Positions 1 through 7,125 of a stretch of 9,690 nt of DNA are shown piece by piece; the first letter of the stretch is position 1, and each line of letters opens with the position of its first letter. Made by a program: the position numbers and the translations under genes. Source of the stretch: CAYVOX01 sp964453035 (lineage in GTDB: Bacteria; Chloroflexota; Anaerolineae; Anaerolineales; Anaerolineaceae); assembly GCA_964453035.1 (NCBI GenBank), contig CAYVOX010000126.1, positions 1-9,690 on the forward strand, given 5' to 3'. The notes beneath the pieces are model-generated. The model worked only from the letters and a program-made list of their open reading frames with translations. It had not been told where the DNA came from and did not search any database.

Positions 1-273
1 TTCGAGGTAATAGATGCCCATGCGGCCTTCACCGCGCACGATTTTGGCGGTATTGACGCCAAACTTGCGCAGTTCCTGTACGCAGGCATCCGCGATTGCG
101 TTTTTGGGCAGAACGGTGACATAATCAACATCCAACCCAAAATTGGCCAGGCTGACCGCCACATTGGCCTCACCGCCGCCAAAAGTGGCTTCCAGCATCG
201 GGCTCTGGAAAAATCGCTCAATCCCCGGTGCTTTTAGCCGGAGCATGATTTCGCCGAATGTCAGGAATTTCAT
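1..273 (-). CDS. kdgK: 2-keto-3-deoxygluconate kinase-like PfkB kinase, N-terminal part
   Basis: Only the first 91 residues are in the window; the gene runs off the left edge with no stop. The product is a PfkB/ribokinase-family sugar kinase. The opening MKFLTFGEIMLRL, followed by a segment on a base ending FGGGEANVAVSLANFG (residues 31-46), is the N-terminal sugar-binding strand and GG-x-x-N-x-A signature typical of 2-keto-3-deoxygluconate kinases. Such enzymes phosphorylate KDG to KDPG in the cytoplasm, in hexuronate or semi-phosphorylative Entner-Doudoroff breakdown. The ATP site and catalytic GAGD motif lie outside the window, so substrate remains inferred. The ATG at 273-271 is preceded by AGGAGT (286-281) with 7 bases between, which fixes the start. 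The nearby ATG at 278-276 is out of frame. The gene is divergent from priA. Fructokinase or another PfkB member is the main alternative. Confidence 0.82.
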   Translation of the reverse strand, partial: MKFLTFGEIMLRLKAPGIERFFQSPMLEATFGGGEANVAVSLANFGLDVDYVTVLPKNAIADACVQELRKFGVNTAKIVRGEGRMGIYYLE

Positions 274-390
274 TTCATTCACTCCTTATTTCTGTAAAAG
301 ATGGATGGCAAAACTGAAAAATTCATGCTGATAAATCTATACACCAATGGAATTTCTGGTTACTCAGGTCCAAACAGCCCAATGCATATA

Positions 391-416
391 ATTATAATAT
401 TTTTGGCTCATTGAGC
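391..416 (-). promoter_or_regulatory. Possible kdgK promoter with adjacent palindromic site
   Basis: On the minus strand a perfect TATAAT lies at 396-391 inside an AT-rich block. No good -35 hexamer is found 16-18 bases upstream of it. Instead there is an 11-base palindrome, GCTCA-T-TGAGC (406-416), roughly where a regulator would bind. If this is the kdgK promoter, the leader would be about 110 bases. A -10 lacking a -35 beside a palindrome suggests a promoter that depends on an activator, but this is inference. Confidence 0.35.
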
Positions 417-562
417 GTGATTAACTCTTACAGTCTATTGTACTGGCTGGTGTCTCTTGCCAGCTCTTCCCCTTGTGTGCGTGTCATCCGAGCAGAGGAG
501 CGCCAATCCGCGTGAGGTTTAGCGTTGACGACTTTTCCCCACGGCACTTACCAAAATCGGGT

Positions 563-591
563 TGCCATTGGAGCCCTTTATCTCATACAAT
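563..591 (+). promoter_or_regulatory. Sigma-70-type promoter for priA
   Basis: TTGCCA (563-568) and TACAAT (586-591) are separated by exactly 17 bases, each differing from consensus at one or two positions. Transcription would start near 598, giving a leader of only about 14 bases that begins at the Shine-Dalgarno sequence. It is the best promoter match upstream of priA. Confidence 0.65.
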
Positions 592-597
592 AAGGAT

Positions 598-614
598 AAG
601 GAGAAGCCATCTTG
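598..614 (+). promoter_or_regulatory. Shine-Dalgarno site setting the TTG start of priA
   Basis: AAGGAG at 598-603 is followed by 8 bases and then TTG at 612-614. No ATG or GTG in frame lies nearby with a comparable site. The translation from this TTG gives the normal PriA N-terminus (QVAVNIPSLTGVFDYTVP), so the TTG start is well supported. Confidence 0.75.
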
Positions 615-3107
615 TTTTGCCAGGTTGCGGTAAACATTCCCTCCCTCACCGGCGTGTTTGATTATACCGTCCCGCCGGAACTGGTCGATTCCCTCAAGCC
701 CGGCTGCCTGGTGGCGGTTCCTTTTGGAAAGCAGCTGGCGCAGGGCGTGGTGGTGGCGCTGATGCCGACCAGCGAGGTGCAGCTAACCCGCCCGCTGCAT
801 GCCCTGCTTGATCCTGCTCCGGTGCTAACCCATCTACAACTGCGCCTGGCTCAACGTCTGGCCTACGAGACGCTGGCGCCCATCAGCCAGTGCATTGACC
901 TTTTCATCCCGCCGGGCCTCTCCCAGCATGCCGATACCCTCTACCAGCTTCTGGAATTTCCGCCGGCTGCTGGCTTTCAGCCTACCTCGCTGCAGCAGCG
1001 CATCCTCGCCGAAATGGCGGAGCGCAGGGCTTTGCGCGGTCGCCAGCTGGATGCAGCCTTTCCTCATCAAAACTGGAAGGCAGCTGCCCAGGGGCTGGTG
1101 AAGAAGGGCTGGCTGATGGCGCGCCCGGTGCTGCCGCCGCCCAGCGTGCGCCCCAGGCTGGTGCGTAACGCCCAGCTGGCGGTGCCCATCGCGCAGGCGC
1201 TCTCACGGGCGGCGGAAATTAGCCAGGAGAGTACCCTCGCCCGGCGCCAGGCCGCGCTGCAGTTTTTGTCTAAGGAAACGCTGCCGGTGGATACCGCCTG
1301 GGTGTATGCTGCCAGCGGCGCAACCCCCGCTGACCTGCACCGCCTGGCTGAGGAAGGCCTGGTGGCGCTGGGTGAATCTGAGATGTGGCGCGACCCGCTG
1401 GAAAAAATTGAGGTGAGCCTGCAAACTCCGCCGGAACTCACTGCGGGGCAATCGGCAGCCTGGCAGCAGCTTGAGGCCAGCCTGGATGCATCTCAGCCCC
1501 GGCCCGCTTTGCTACTGGGTGTGACGGGTTCCGGCAAAACTGAGCTCTATCTGCGGGCTGCTGCCCGGGTGGTGGCGCAGGGCAGGCAGGTGATTATCCT
1601 GGTGCCGGAAATTTCGCTCACCCCGCAGACGGTGCGGCGCTTTATGGCGCGCTTTCCGGGGCGGGTGGGGCTGGTGCATTCGGGCCTTTCACCCGGCGAG
1701 CGCTACGATACCTGGCGGCGGGCCCGCGCCGGTGATTTACCGGTGATTGTTGGCCCGCGCAGCGCCCTCTTCACCCCGCTGGCCAACCTGGGCCTGATTG
1801 TGGTGGATGAGTGCCACGATGACTCGTACGCCCAGGATGACCTGCCCCCTGCTTACCATGCCGTCAGCGCGGCGCTGGTTTATGCGGAACTGGCGGCCTG
1901 CCCGGTGCTTCTGGGCTCAGCCACGCCGAATGTGGGGCTGGTTTACCGTGCCCGCCAGGAGGGCTGGCCGATTGTTCACCTGCCGGAGCGCATCCTGGCG
2001 CACCGCCAGCAGGTGGAAGCGCGCCTGGCAGACCTGGGCTTGACGGCACCTGCCCTGCCTGTAGAAGGAAGCGCCGAGGTGCAGCCTCTGCCGCCGGTGG
2101 AGGTGATTGACATGCGCGAAGAACTGAAACAGGGCAACCGCTCAATTTTCAGTGCTGCGCTGCGCGCCGAACTGGAGGCTGTTCTGGCTCACCGCCAGCA
2201 GGCCATTCTGTTCCTCAACCGGCGCGGAACGGCTACCTACGTTTTTTGCCGGGCCTGCGGGGGGGATTTGCGCTGTCCGCGCTGTGACCTGCCGCTGGTG
2301 GCGCACACTGGCGAGGTGCTGGTGTGTCACACCTGCGGCTACCGGCGCCAGGTGCCCAAGAAATGTCCCACCTGCGGCTCAACTGCCATTCGCCAGTACG
2401 GCACCGGCACCGAGAAGGTGGAAACGGAGGTGAGGCAGCAGTTCCCCGGGGCGCGCGTGCTGCGTTTTGATTCCGAAACCACCCGCCAGAAGGGGGCTCA
2501 CGAGATTTTGCTGGCGCATTTTGCCAGCCAGCGTGCTGATATCCTGGTGGGGACGCAGATGCTGGCCAAGGGGCTGGATTTGCCGCTGGTGACTCTCGTG
2601 GGGGTGATCCTGGCGGATGTGGGCCTTTCCCTGCCGGATTACCGCGCCGCTGAGCGCACCTTTCAACTGCTGATGCAGGTGGCGGGGCGGGCGGGGCGTT
2701 CTCCGCTGGGGGGCAAGGTGGTGCTGCAAACGTTTAAGCCGGAGGTGTACCCCATCCAGGCTGCCGCTACCCACGATTACGAAGGTTTTTACCAGCGCGA
2801 GCTGGCTAACCGCCGGCAGATCGGGTATCCTCCCTTTTCGCGCCTGGTGCGGGTGGAATCGCGCGGGGATGACCCCGAGGCGGTGGAACGCGCCTCGCGG
2901 TCGGCTGCTGTTCAGCTGCGGGCGTGGATTGCCGAAGGGCAATTTGACGCAACCGAGCTGATTGGCCCCGTGCCGTGTTATTACAGCCGGGTGGACGGCC
3001 TGTACCGCTGGCAGGTCATTCTGAGGGGGCCAAACCCGGCGGCCATTTTACGCGGCAAATCACTGGGGGATTACCGCGTGCAGGTGGACCCGGTCAGTTT
3101 GCTGTGA
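612..3107 (+). CDS. priA: Primosomal protein N' (replication restart helicase PriA)
   Basis: This 831-residue protein is a superfamily 2 3'-to-5' DNA helicase that recognises abandoned forks and starts reloading of the replicative helicase. Visible in order: the 3'-end DNA-binding domain (about 1-105, with the FDY motif); two winged-helix-like segments (about 127-172 and 211-263); Walker A GVTGSGKT (303-310); motif II DECH (399-402); motif III GSATP (435-439); eight zinc-binding cysteines (546, 549, 555, 558, 572, 575, 585, 588) spaced as in E. coli PriA; GTQMLAKG (647-654); and motif VI QVAGRAGR (689-696), then the C-terminal domain. Motif II is usually DEEH in PriA, so the cysteine at 401 is odd. 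The protein is about 100 residues longer than E. coli PriA (732), mostly ahead of Walker A (K309 against K230). It has its own promoter, and converges on the WYL gene with 17 bases between and no visible terminator. Confidence 0.97.
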   Translation: MFCQVAVNIPSLTGVFDYTVPPELVDSLKPGCLVAVPFGKQLAQGVVVALMPTSEVQLTRPLHALLDPAPVLTHLQLRLAQRLAYETLAPISQCIDLFIPPGLSQHADTLYQLLEFPPAAGFQPTSLQQRILAEMAERRALRGRQLDAAFPHQNWKAAAQGLVKKGWLMARPVLPPPSVRPRLVRNAQLAVPIAQALSRAAEISQESTLARRQAALQFLSKETLPVDTAWVYAASGATPADLHRLAEEGLVALGESEMWRDPLEKIEVSLQTPPELTAGQSAAWQQLEASLDASQPRPALLLGVTGSGKTELYLRAAARVVAQGRQVIILVPEISLTPQTVRRFMARFPGRVGLVHSGLSPGERYDTWRRARAGDLPVIVGPRSALFTPLANLGLIVVDECHDDSYAQDDLPPAYHAVSAALVYAELAACPVLLGSATPNVGLVYRARQEGWPIVHLPERILAHRQQVEARLADLGLTAPALPVEGSAEVQPLPPVEVIDMREELKQGNRSIFSAALRAELEAVLAHRQQAILFLNRRGTATYVFCRACGGDLRCPRCDLPLVAHTGEVLVCHTCGYRRQVPKKCPTCGSTAIRQYGTGTEKVETEVRQQFPGARVLRFDSETTRQKGAHEILLAHFASQRADILVGTQMLAKGLDLPLVTLVGVILADVGLSLPDYRAAERTFQLLMQVAGRAGRSPLGGKVVLQTFKPEVYPIQAAATHDYEGFYQRELANRRQIGYPPFSRLVRVESRGDDPEAVERASRSAAVQLRAWIAEGQFDATELIGPVPCYYSRVDGLYRWQVILRGPNPAAILRGKSLGDYRVQVDPVSLL

Positions 3108-3124
3108 ACTGGCGGTTGATTGAT

Positions 3125-4099
3125 CTACGACTCTTGCTTATCCTGATATAACGCCATAATCTGCGCGGCAAAATCCGCCACCGATTCGCGCAGGGGGAGC
3201 GGCTCAAGCACCTCCAGGGCGCGGCCAAACCCCAGGATGCGCTCGCGAGCGGCGAAGAAATGCTCGAAGGGCAGGGCCAGTTCGATCCAGCCCCGGTCAT
3301 CGGGCACGGCCTGTTCCATCTGGGCGCGGACGGCTTCACCAAAGTAGCGCGGCAGGTCGGAGACCAGTTGCGGCGCAACCCGCACCCGCGCGATGAAGCG
3401 CGGCTGGGCTGCCACCTCGGCGCACCAGGCCTGCCAGAAGGCTACCAGGTTGAACTCCGGCGGCCGGGAGAAGGTCTCTGGCAGCACTTCAACCTGCAGC
3501 AGATCGGCCACGCGCACCACGCGCCGCACTTCGGCCTCAGTATAGACCAGGTACCACACGCTGGCTTTAGCCACCAGCCCCAGCGGCTCGCCAACGCGCT
3601 CGATGAGCGTGCCAAAAAATGTGCGGTAGAAGAGCTTGAGGCGCCGGTCGTTCCATAAGGCCTGCTGAACCAGCTGGAGGTAAGGGGCGGGCTCCAGGCT
3701 CTGCGACCAGCCCACCGCATCCAGGTGAAAGCGCTGGCGGGTGCGTTCTTCATCGGCGCGCTGGCTGGCAGGCAGCGCCGCAGAGAGCTTGAGCAGCGCG
3801 GTTCTAAGCTCCTGGCTAACGCCCAGTTGCGCCAGAGGGGCGGGAATGTTAAGCATAAAAAGCGCGCGCGATTCTTCGGCTGTGAGCCCGGTGAGGGTGG
3901 TGCGGTAGCTTTCCAGCAGGGCAATGCCGCCACCGGGGCCTTTTTCGGCATAGACCGGCACACCCGCGGTGCTCAGGGCTTCCACATCGCGGTAAATGGT
4001 GCGCTGTGAGACTTCCAGCTCCCGGGCCAGCCGGGCAGCGCTCAATTTGCCGCGAGATTGCAGCAGCATCAAGAGGGTCAGCAAACGGTCGGCGCGCAT
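3125..4099 (-). CDS. WYL-domain transcriptional regulator with N-terminal HTH (YafY type)
   Basis: This 324-residue cytoplasmic regulator has a DeoR-like HTH_11 domain at its N-terminus (about 1-57). Its recognition-helix region is LEVSQRTIYRDVEALSTAGVP (residues 28-48), followed by the wing YAEKGPGGG. A WYL domain covers about 138-205 and contains the namesake WYLV at 182-185. A C-terminal WCX-like extension runs to the end. WYL domains bind small molecules or nucleic acid, and this architecture is common for local regulators whose targets are adjacent. The start ATG at 4099-4097 is the first in frame and opens directly on the HTH (MRADRLLTLLMLLQSRG). The gene is divergent from a GyrI-like gene, its most likely target. 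The inverted repeat over its own start suggests autoregulation. The ligand is unknown. The 3' end faces priA. Confidence 0.92.
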   Translation of the reverse strand: MRADRLLTLLMLLQSRGKLSAARLARELEVSQRTIYRDVEALSTAGVPVYAEKGPGGGIALLESYRTTLTGLTAEESRALFMLNIPAPLAQLGVSQELRTALLKLSAALPASQRADEERTRQRFHLDAVGWSQSLEPAPYLQLVQQALWNDRRLKLFYRTFFGTLIERVGEPLGLVAKASVWYLVYTEAEVRRVVRVADLLQVEVLPETFSRPPEFNLVAFWQAWCAEVAAQPRFIARVRVAPQLVSDLPRYFGEAVRAQMEQAVPDDRGWIELALPFEHFFAARERILGFGRALEVLEPLPLRESVADFAAQIMALYQDKQES

Positions 4100-4116
4100 G
4101 AGGTTATTTTACCTCA
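4099..4116. promoter_or_regulatory. Inverted repeat over the WYL start and -10: likely autoregulatory operator
   Basis: TGAGGT (4099-4104) and ACCTCA (4111-4116) form a perfect 6-base inverted repeat around a 6-base spacer. The repeat overlaps the last base of the WYL start codon and a minus-strand TAAAAT (4111-4106) that could serve as a -10. No good minus-strand -35 is found at the right distance. Binding here would block WYL expression, so autoregulation is the natural guess; it is not shown by the sequence alone. A -10 so close to the ATG would give an almost leaderless message. Confidence 0.4.
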
Positions 4117-4120
4117 AATA

Positions 4121-4154
4121 GTTGACACAAGATGACAGGTATTGGGAGTAAACT
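4121..4154 (+). promoter_or_regulatory. Control region of the GyrI-like gene: perfect -35 and TGACA direct repeats
   Basis: GTTGACA (4121-4127) and GATGACA (4131-4137) are direct repeats exactly 10 bases apart, about one helical turn. The first contains a perfect TTGACA -35 (4122-4127). No good -10 is present at 16-18 bases; the best hexamer, TAAACT (4149-4154), lies 21 bases downstream. A TGTCA follows at 4175-4179. The over-long spacing and the repeats suggest a promoter controlled by a DNA-binding protein, probably the divergent WYL regulator. This is inference. Confidence 0.4.
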
Positions 4155-4209
4155 GGTTTCATAGCCGGCTAATTTGTCAATCAAGTTTTCAATCATCAAG
4201 GAGAAGAAA

Positions 4210-4680
4210 ATGGAAGAACTGCACGTTCGAATCGTCACCCTGCCGCCCATGCGTGTTATCGCCTTTCACGGGTTTGGACCCAGCCCGGAGGATGCGGCTT
4301 TCAGCAAAGCCAATACCTGGCTGAAAGAGACCCGCCTGCTGGAGGACGGCAAAGCACACCGCATTTTTGGTTTCAACAATCCGGATCCCTCCCCCGGCAG
4401 CCCGAATTACGGCTACGATGTGTGGATCACCGTGGATGAGACCGTTCAGCCAGGCGGGGAGGCGCAAGTGGTTGACTTTCAGGGTGGTTTATACGCTGTA
4501 ACGCATTGCAAAGGGATTGAAGCCATTGCCCCCACGTGGAAGCGGTTTGTGAAGTGGCGCGAAACCAGCCCCTACCGTTATAACCCTGCCATCCAGTGGT
4601 TGGAGGAGAGTTTCAACCCCATTCCGGGCACGCCGATGGAGGAGGTTGAGCTGGATCTGTATATGCCGGTGGTTAAGTGA
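4210..4680 (+). CDS. GyrI-like small-molecule-binding domain protein (AraC effector-binding fold)
   Basis: This 156-residue cytoplasmic protein consists of one GyrI-like/AraC effector-binding domain (SOUL/SHS2 fold). The opening strand ELHVRIVTLPPMRVIAFHGFG, the central segment containing YGYDVWITVDE, the segment containing FQGGLYAV, and the end with a WKRFVKWRE helix followed by EVELDLYMPV all match the usual layout. Domains of this kind bind amphipathic or drug-like molecules, and some hydrolyse or sequester them; GyrI itself also inhibits gyrase. There is no DNA-binding domain, so it is a stand-alone sensor or binder. The start is ATG 4210, with AAGGAG at 4198-4203 and a 6-base gap. An in-frame TTG at 4174 would add 12 residues but has no ribosome site. 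It is divergent from the WYL regulator, an arrangement typical of regulator and regulated gene. Its ligand cannot be read from the sequence. Confidence 0.85.
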   Translation: MEELHVRIVTLPPMRVIAFHGFGPSPEDAAFSKANTWLKETRLLEDGKAHRIFGFNNPDPSPGSPNYGYDVWITVDETVQPGGEAQVVDFQGGLYAVTHCKGIEAIAPTWKRFVKWRETSPYRYNPAIQWLEESFNPIPGTPMEEVELDLYMPVVK

Positions 4681-4698
4681 GCGGTACTGGCAATGAAG

Positions 4699-4724
4699 GA
4701 GGGGCGCGGTATGCCGCGCCCCTC
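4699..4724. terminator. GC-rich hairpin between convergent genes, probable bidirectional terminator
   Basis: An 11-base perfect stem (GAGGGGCGCGG at 4699-4709 with its complement at 4714-4724) closes a TATG loop. It lies 18 bases after the GyrI-like stop and 29 bases past the end of the convergent peptidase gene. Neither side has a good run of U, so termination may be weak or may rely on the strong stem or on Rho. Confidence 0.6.
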
Positions 4725-4753
4725 AAGGTATTTAAAATTCACGAGATGCCGGC

Positions 4754-5854
4754 TCAGCGCAGGTAAATCTTGGGGTTGACAAAGCCGCCGAAGTAACGCA
4801 TCTCAAAGTGCAGGTGCGGGCCGGTGGAGTTGCCCGTGCTGCCGCCCAGGCCGATGGTGTTGCCCTTATAAACGCTCTGACCGCAAACCACGGTGGTGGC
4901 GCTGAGGTGGCCGTAAACGGTCTGGAAGCCGTTGCCGTGATCAATCATCACCATGTAGCCGTAGCCCAGCGAAGACCAGCCCGAGAAGACCACCACGCCG
5001 CTATCAGCAGCCCAGACCGGGATGCCTGTGCCGATGGCGATATCAATGGCCAGGTGGCCTGACCAGTAATCGTTGCCGGAGATGATTTTTGCCGGCCCGG
5101 GCCAGATGAAGGCGCCCGTACCGTAAGCGCCGCCGGTGCCGGTATTGCAGGTACCGGGGATGTTGGTGGCTACGCCTGCCGGACCGCGCGGGATGGAAGG
5201 CATGATCCACGTCTGGCGGAACTCGCGCGAGCCGCCCGGCACCATCACCTGCGTGCCAGCCGTCACCTGCGGGTTGACCATATCCAGTTTGTTGCCGGGG
5301 AAGAGGAGAATATCCTGTGTTTTGGCTTTAAACGTGGAAGCCACGGTTTGCAGGGTATCGCCTTCCTTCCATTTATACATCACGCCATCCACCGGCGGAA
5401 TGTTGAGCAACTGGCCGATGGCCAGCATGTCGGGGTTGTCGTTGAGCACCTCGTAGTTAGCCCACAGGATGGTCTCGGGTTTGAGCTTGAACGCCTCTGC
5501 CAGGGCAAAAACCGAATCGCCCTCTTCCACTTTGTAGGTCATGCCGGCCACGCGCGAGCGTTCCGGGATGGTGGTGTGCAGGCTGGCTTTGCGCGCCACC
5601 GCAGCGGCTGCCGTGGTGGAAAACTCGGGCAGCGCGGCGCTGCTATCAACAGGCACGCTGGTGCTGATGACCACCTGCGCAGCGTTCCCCCCCCGGGGAT
5701 CCGGCGCGGCTGAAGCCACCACGCCTGTGCGCTGCAGGAGCAGATAAACCACTAAAGCCACCATGGCGATGGCAACCCCCCACGACAATCCAGGTAACCA
5801 GGCCAGCATTCCCTTTTCTGGCCGGCTGCCTTTCGTATCGGGAGTCAGGCTCAC
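4754..5854 (-). CDS. Membrane-anchored LysM/M23 (LytM-type) peptidoglycan endopeptidase
   Basis: This 366-residue protein has a short cytoplasmic N-terminus, one membrane segment (about 18-41, AWLPGLSWGVAIAMVALVV then LLL) without a clear cleavage site, and an Ala/Ser-rich linker to about 100. Two LysM peptidoglycan-binding repeats follow (about 105-153 and 159-206), then a C-terminal M23 domain (about 260-360). The zinc and catalytic residues of LytM-type peptidases are all present: H267 and D271 (GHLAID), H316 (YGHL), H347 and H349 (GPHLHF). An active enzyme cutting peptide cross-links outside the membrane is therefore likely. The start is GTG at 5854-5852, inside ATGTGA at the end of rho. 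GGAGG at 5863-5859 serves it, leaving 4 bases. Initiation is probably coupled to the end of rho translation. The gene is the second and last in the rho operon and ends before the hairpin at 4699-4724. Confidence 0.93.
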   Translation of the reverse strand: MSLTPDTKGSRPEKGMLAWLPGLSWGVAIAMVALVVYLLLQRTGVVASAAPDPRGGNAAQVVISTSVPVDSSAALPEFSTTAAAAVARKASLHTTIPERSRVAGMTYKVEEGDSVFALAEAFKLKPETILWANYEVLNDNPDMLAIGQLLNIPPVDGVMYKWKEGDTLQTVASTFKAKTQDILLFPGNKLDMVNPQVTAGTQVMVPGGSREFRQTWIMPSIPRGPAGVATNIPGTCNTGTGGAYGTGAFIWPGPAKIISGNDYWSGHLAIDIAIGTGIPVWAADSGVVVFSGWSSLGYGYMVMIDHGNGFQTVYGHLSATTVVCGQSVYKGNTIGLGGSTGNSTGPHLHFEMRYFGGFVNPKIYLR

Positions 5855-5863
5855 ATATCCTCC
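5851..5863 (-). promoter_or_regulatory. rho/peptidase overlap with internal Shine-Dalgarno
   Basis: The rho stop TGA (5853-5851) shares bases with the GTG start (5854-5852) as GTGA. GGAGG (5863-5859) inside the last rho codons is the ribosome site. This arrangement is typical of termination-reinitiation coupling and decides the peptidase start. Confidence 0.75.
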
Positions 5864-7125
5864 GTCAGGGTTTCAAGGAATTCTTCATTGGTGCGGGTTT
5901 TGTTCATACGCTGCAGGATGGCTTCGGTAGCCACAGCCGGATCCATGCCGGCGCCCTGCGGCGGGGAGGCAACCATTTGCAGGTACATGCGGCGCATCAA
6001 CCAGGCGCGCTGCAGGATATCCGGTCCGAGAAGCAGGTCTTCGCGGCGGGTGGAGGAGCGCTCGATATCGATGGCGGGGAAGGTGCGGCGTTCCTGTAAT
6101 TTGCGCGAGAGGTGCAATTCCATGTTGCCGGTGCCTTTGAACTCTTCATAGACAACGTCATCCAGGCGAGAACCGGTATCCACCAGGGCGGTAGCGATAA
6201 TGGTCAGCGAGCCGCCCTCTTCCAGGTTGCGGGCAGCGCCAAAGAAGCGCTTGGGCGGGTAGAGGGCAGAGGGATCCATGCCGCCGGAAAGCGTGCGCCC
6301 GGAGGGGTTGACCACCAGGTTGTAGGCGCGCGCCAGGCGGGTGAGCGAATCCATCAGGATGACCACGTCGCGCCCGATTTCCACCAGGCGCTTGGCGCGC
6401 TCCAGGGTGATCTCAGCGGTGCGCACGTGCGAGGTGACCGGCTCATCGAAGGTGGAAGCGACCACTTCGGCATCCACAGAGCGATCCATATCGGTGACTT
6501 CCTCAGGACGCTCGCCAATCAGGGCGATGATGAGGTGCACATCGGGATACTTGGTGGAGATGGAGTTGGCAATTTGCTTGAGGATGGTGGTTTTGCCGGC
6601 CTTGGGCGGCGAGACAATCATGCCGCGCTGACCGCGCCCGATGGGGGCAATCAGGTTAATCAGGCGGGTGGAGAGGATGCTGCGGTCAATTTCCAGGTCA
6701 AAACGCTTATCCGGGAAAATGGGCGTGAGGCTCTCGAAGGTGGTACGGGAACGCGCTTCTTCGGGCGCGATGCCGTTGATGGTTTCGACTTTAAGCAGGC
6801 CGTAGTGGCGCTCGGAATCGCGCGGGGGACGCACAAAACCGATCACCAGGTCGCCGCCGCGCAGGTCATAGCGGCGCAACTGGGCCTGGGAGACGTAAAC
6901 GTCATCCGGGCCGACCTGGTAGTTGGTGCGCAGAAAACCTACGCCCTCGTTCATAATTTCGAGGACGCCGCCGCGTACCTCCAGGCCTTCGCGCTCTGCT
7001 TCGGTCTGGCGGATGCGAATGAGAAGGTTTTCTTTTTTGAGGCGGGCTGCGTTGGGAATATTCAGCTCTTTGGCCATCTGGCGCAGCGTTGCCAAAGGAG
7101 CATTTTCGAGTTCAAGAATTTTCAT
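5851..7125 (-). CDS. rho: Transcription termination factor Rho
   Basis: This 424-residue hexameric RNA-dependent ATPase ends transcription. It has an N-terminal helical domain (about 1-47) and a primary RNA-binding cold-shock-like domain (about 50-118) with GFLR (63-66) and GPDDVYVS (72-79). The RecA-like motor carries Walker A SPPKAGKT (172-179), ERPEEVTDM (205-213), Walker B VVILMD (254-259), the Q-loop LSGG (279-282), FFGAARNLEEGGSLTIIATA (294-313), GTGNMEL, and the arginine finger segment SSTRREDLL (R360). Length is normal (E. coli 419). The residue before ERPEE is Gly204, where E. coli has Asp. There is no Asn/Arg-rich insertion of the kind seen in some high-GC Rho proteins. The ATG at 7125-7123 is the first in frame after a stop (TGA) five codons upstream; its Shine-Dalgarno site is poor. 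The gene heads an operon with the LysM/M23 peptidase and has its own promoter and a long leader. Confidence 0.98.
   Translation of the reverse strand: MKILELENAPLATLRQMAKELNIPNAARLKKENLLIRIRQTEAEREGLEVRGGVLEIMNEGVGFLRTNYQVGPDDVYVSQAQLRRYDLRGGDLVIGFVRPPRDSERHYGLLKVETINGIAPEEARSRTTFESLTPIFPDKRFDLEIDRSILSTRLINLIAPIGRGQRGMIVSPPKAGKTTILKQIANSISTKYPDVHLIIALIGERPEEVTDMDRSVDAEVVASTFDEPVTSHVRTAEITLERAKRLVEIGRDVVILMDSLTRLARAYNLVVNPSGRTLSGGMDPSALYPPKRFFGAARNLEEGGSLTIIATALVDTGSRLDDVVYEEFKGTGNMELHLSRKLQERRTFPAIDIERSSTRREDLLLGPDILQRAWLMRRMYLQMVASPPQGAGMDPAVATEAILQRMNKTRTNEEFLETLTEDM

Larger units (their letters stand above)
274..611. other. Divergent intergenic region between kdgK and priA
   Basis: This 338-base stretch has no convincing gene; the two 62-codon ORFs touching it have no sensible start signal or family resemblance. 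It holds the kdgK Shine-Dalgarno site at 281-286, an AT-rich block at about 383-404, a short palindrome at 406-416 and the priA promoter at 563-591. I see nothing definite between about 445 and 560 except a weak 5-base inverted repeat (443-447 with 459-463). Confidence 0.6.

Noticed and set aside
2379..2942. 187-codon minus-strand ORF inside priA
   Set aside because: It overlaps the conserved helicase motifs of PriA in antisense and reads as low-complexity His/Arg/Pro sequence.
4174..4209. Upstream TTG start adding 12 residues to the GyrI-like protein
   Set aside because: It has no Shine-Dalgarno site, while AAGGAG sits 6 bases before the ATG at 4210 and falls within the would-be extension.
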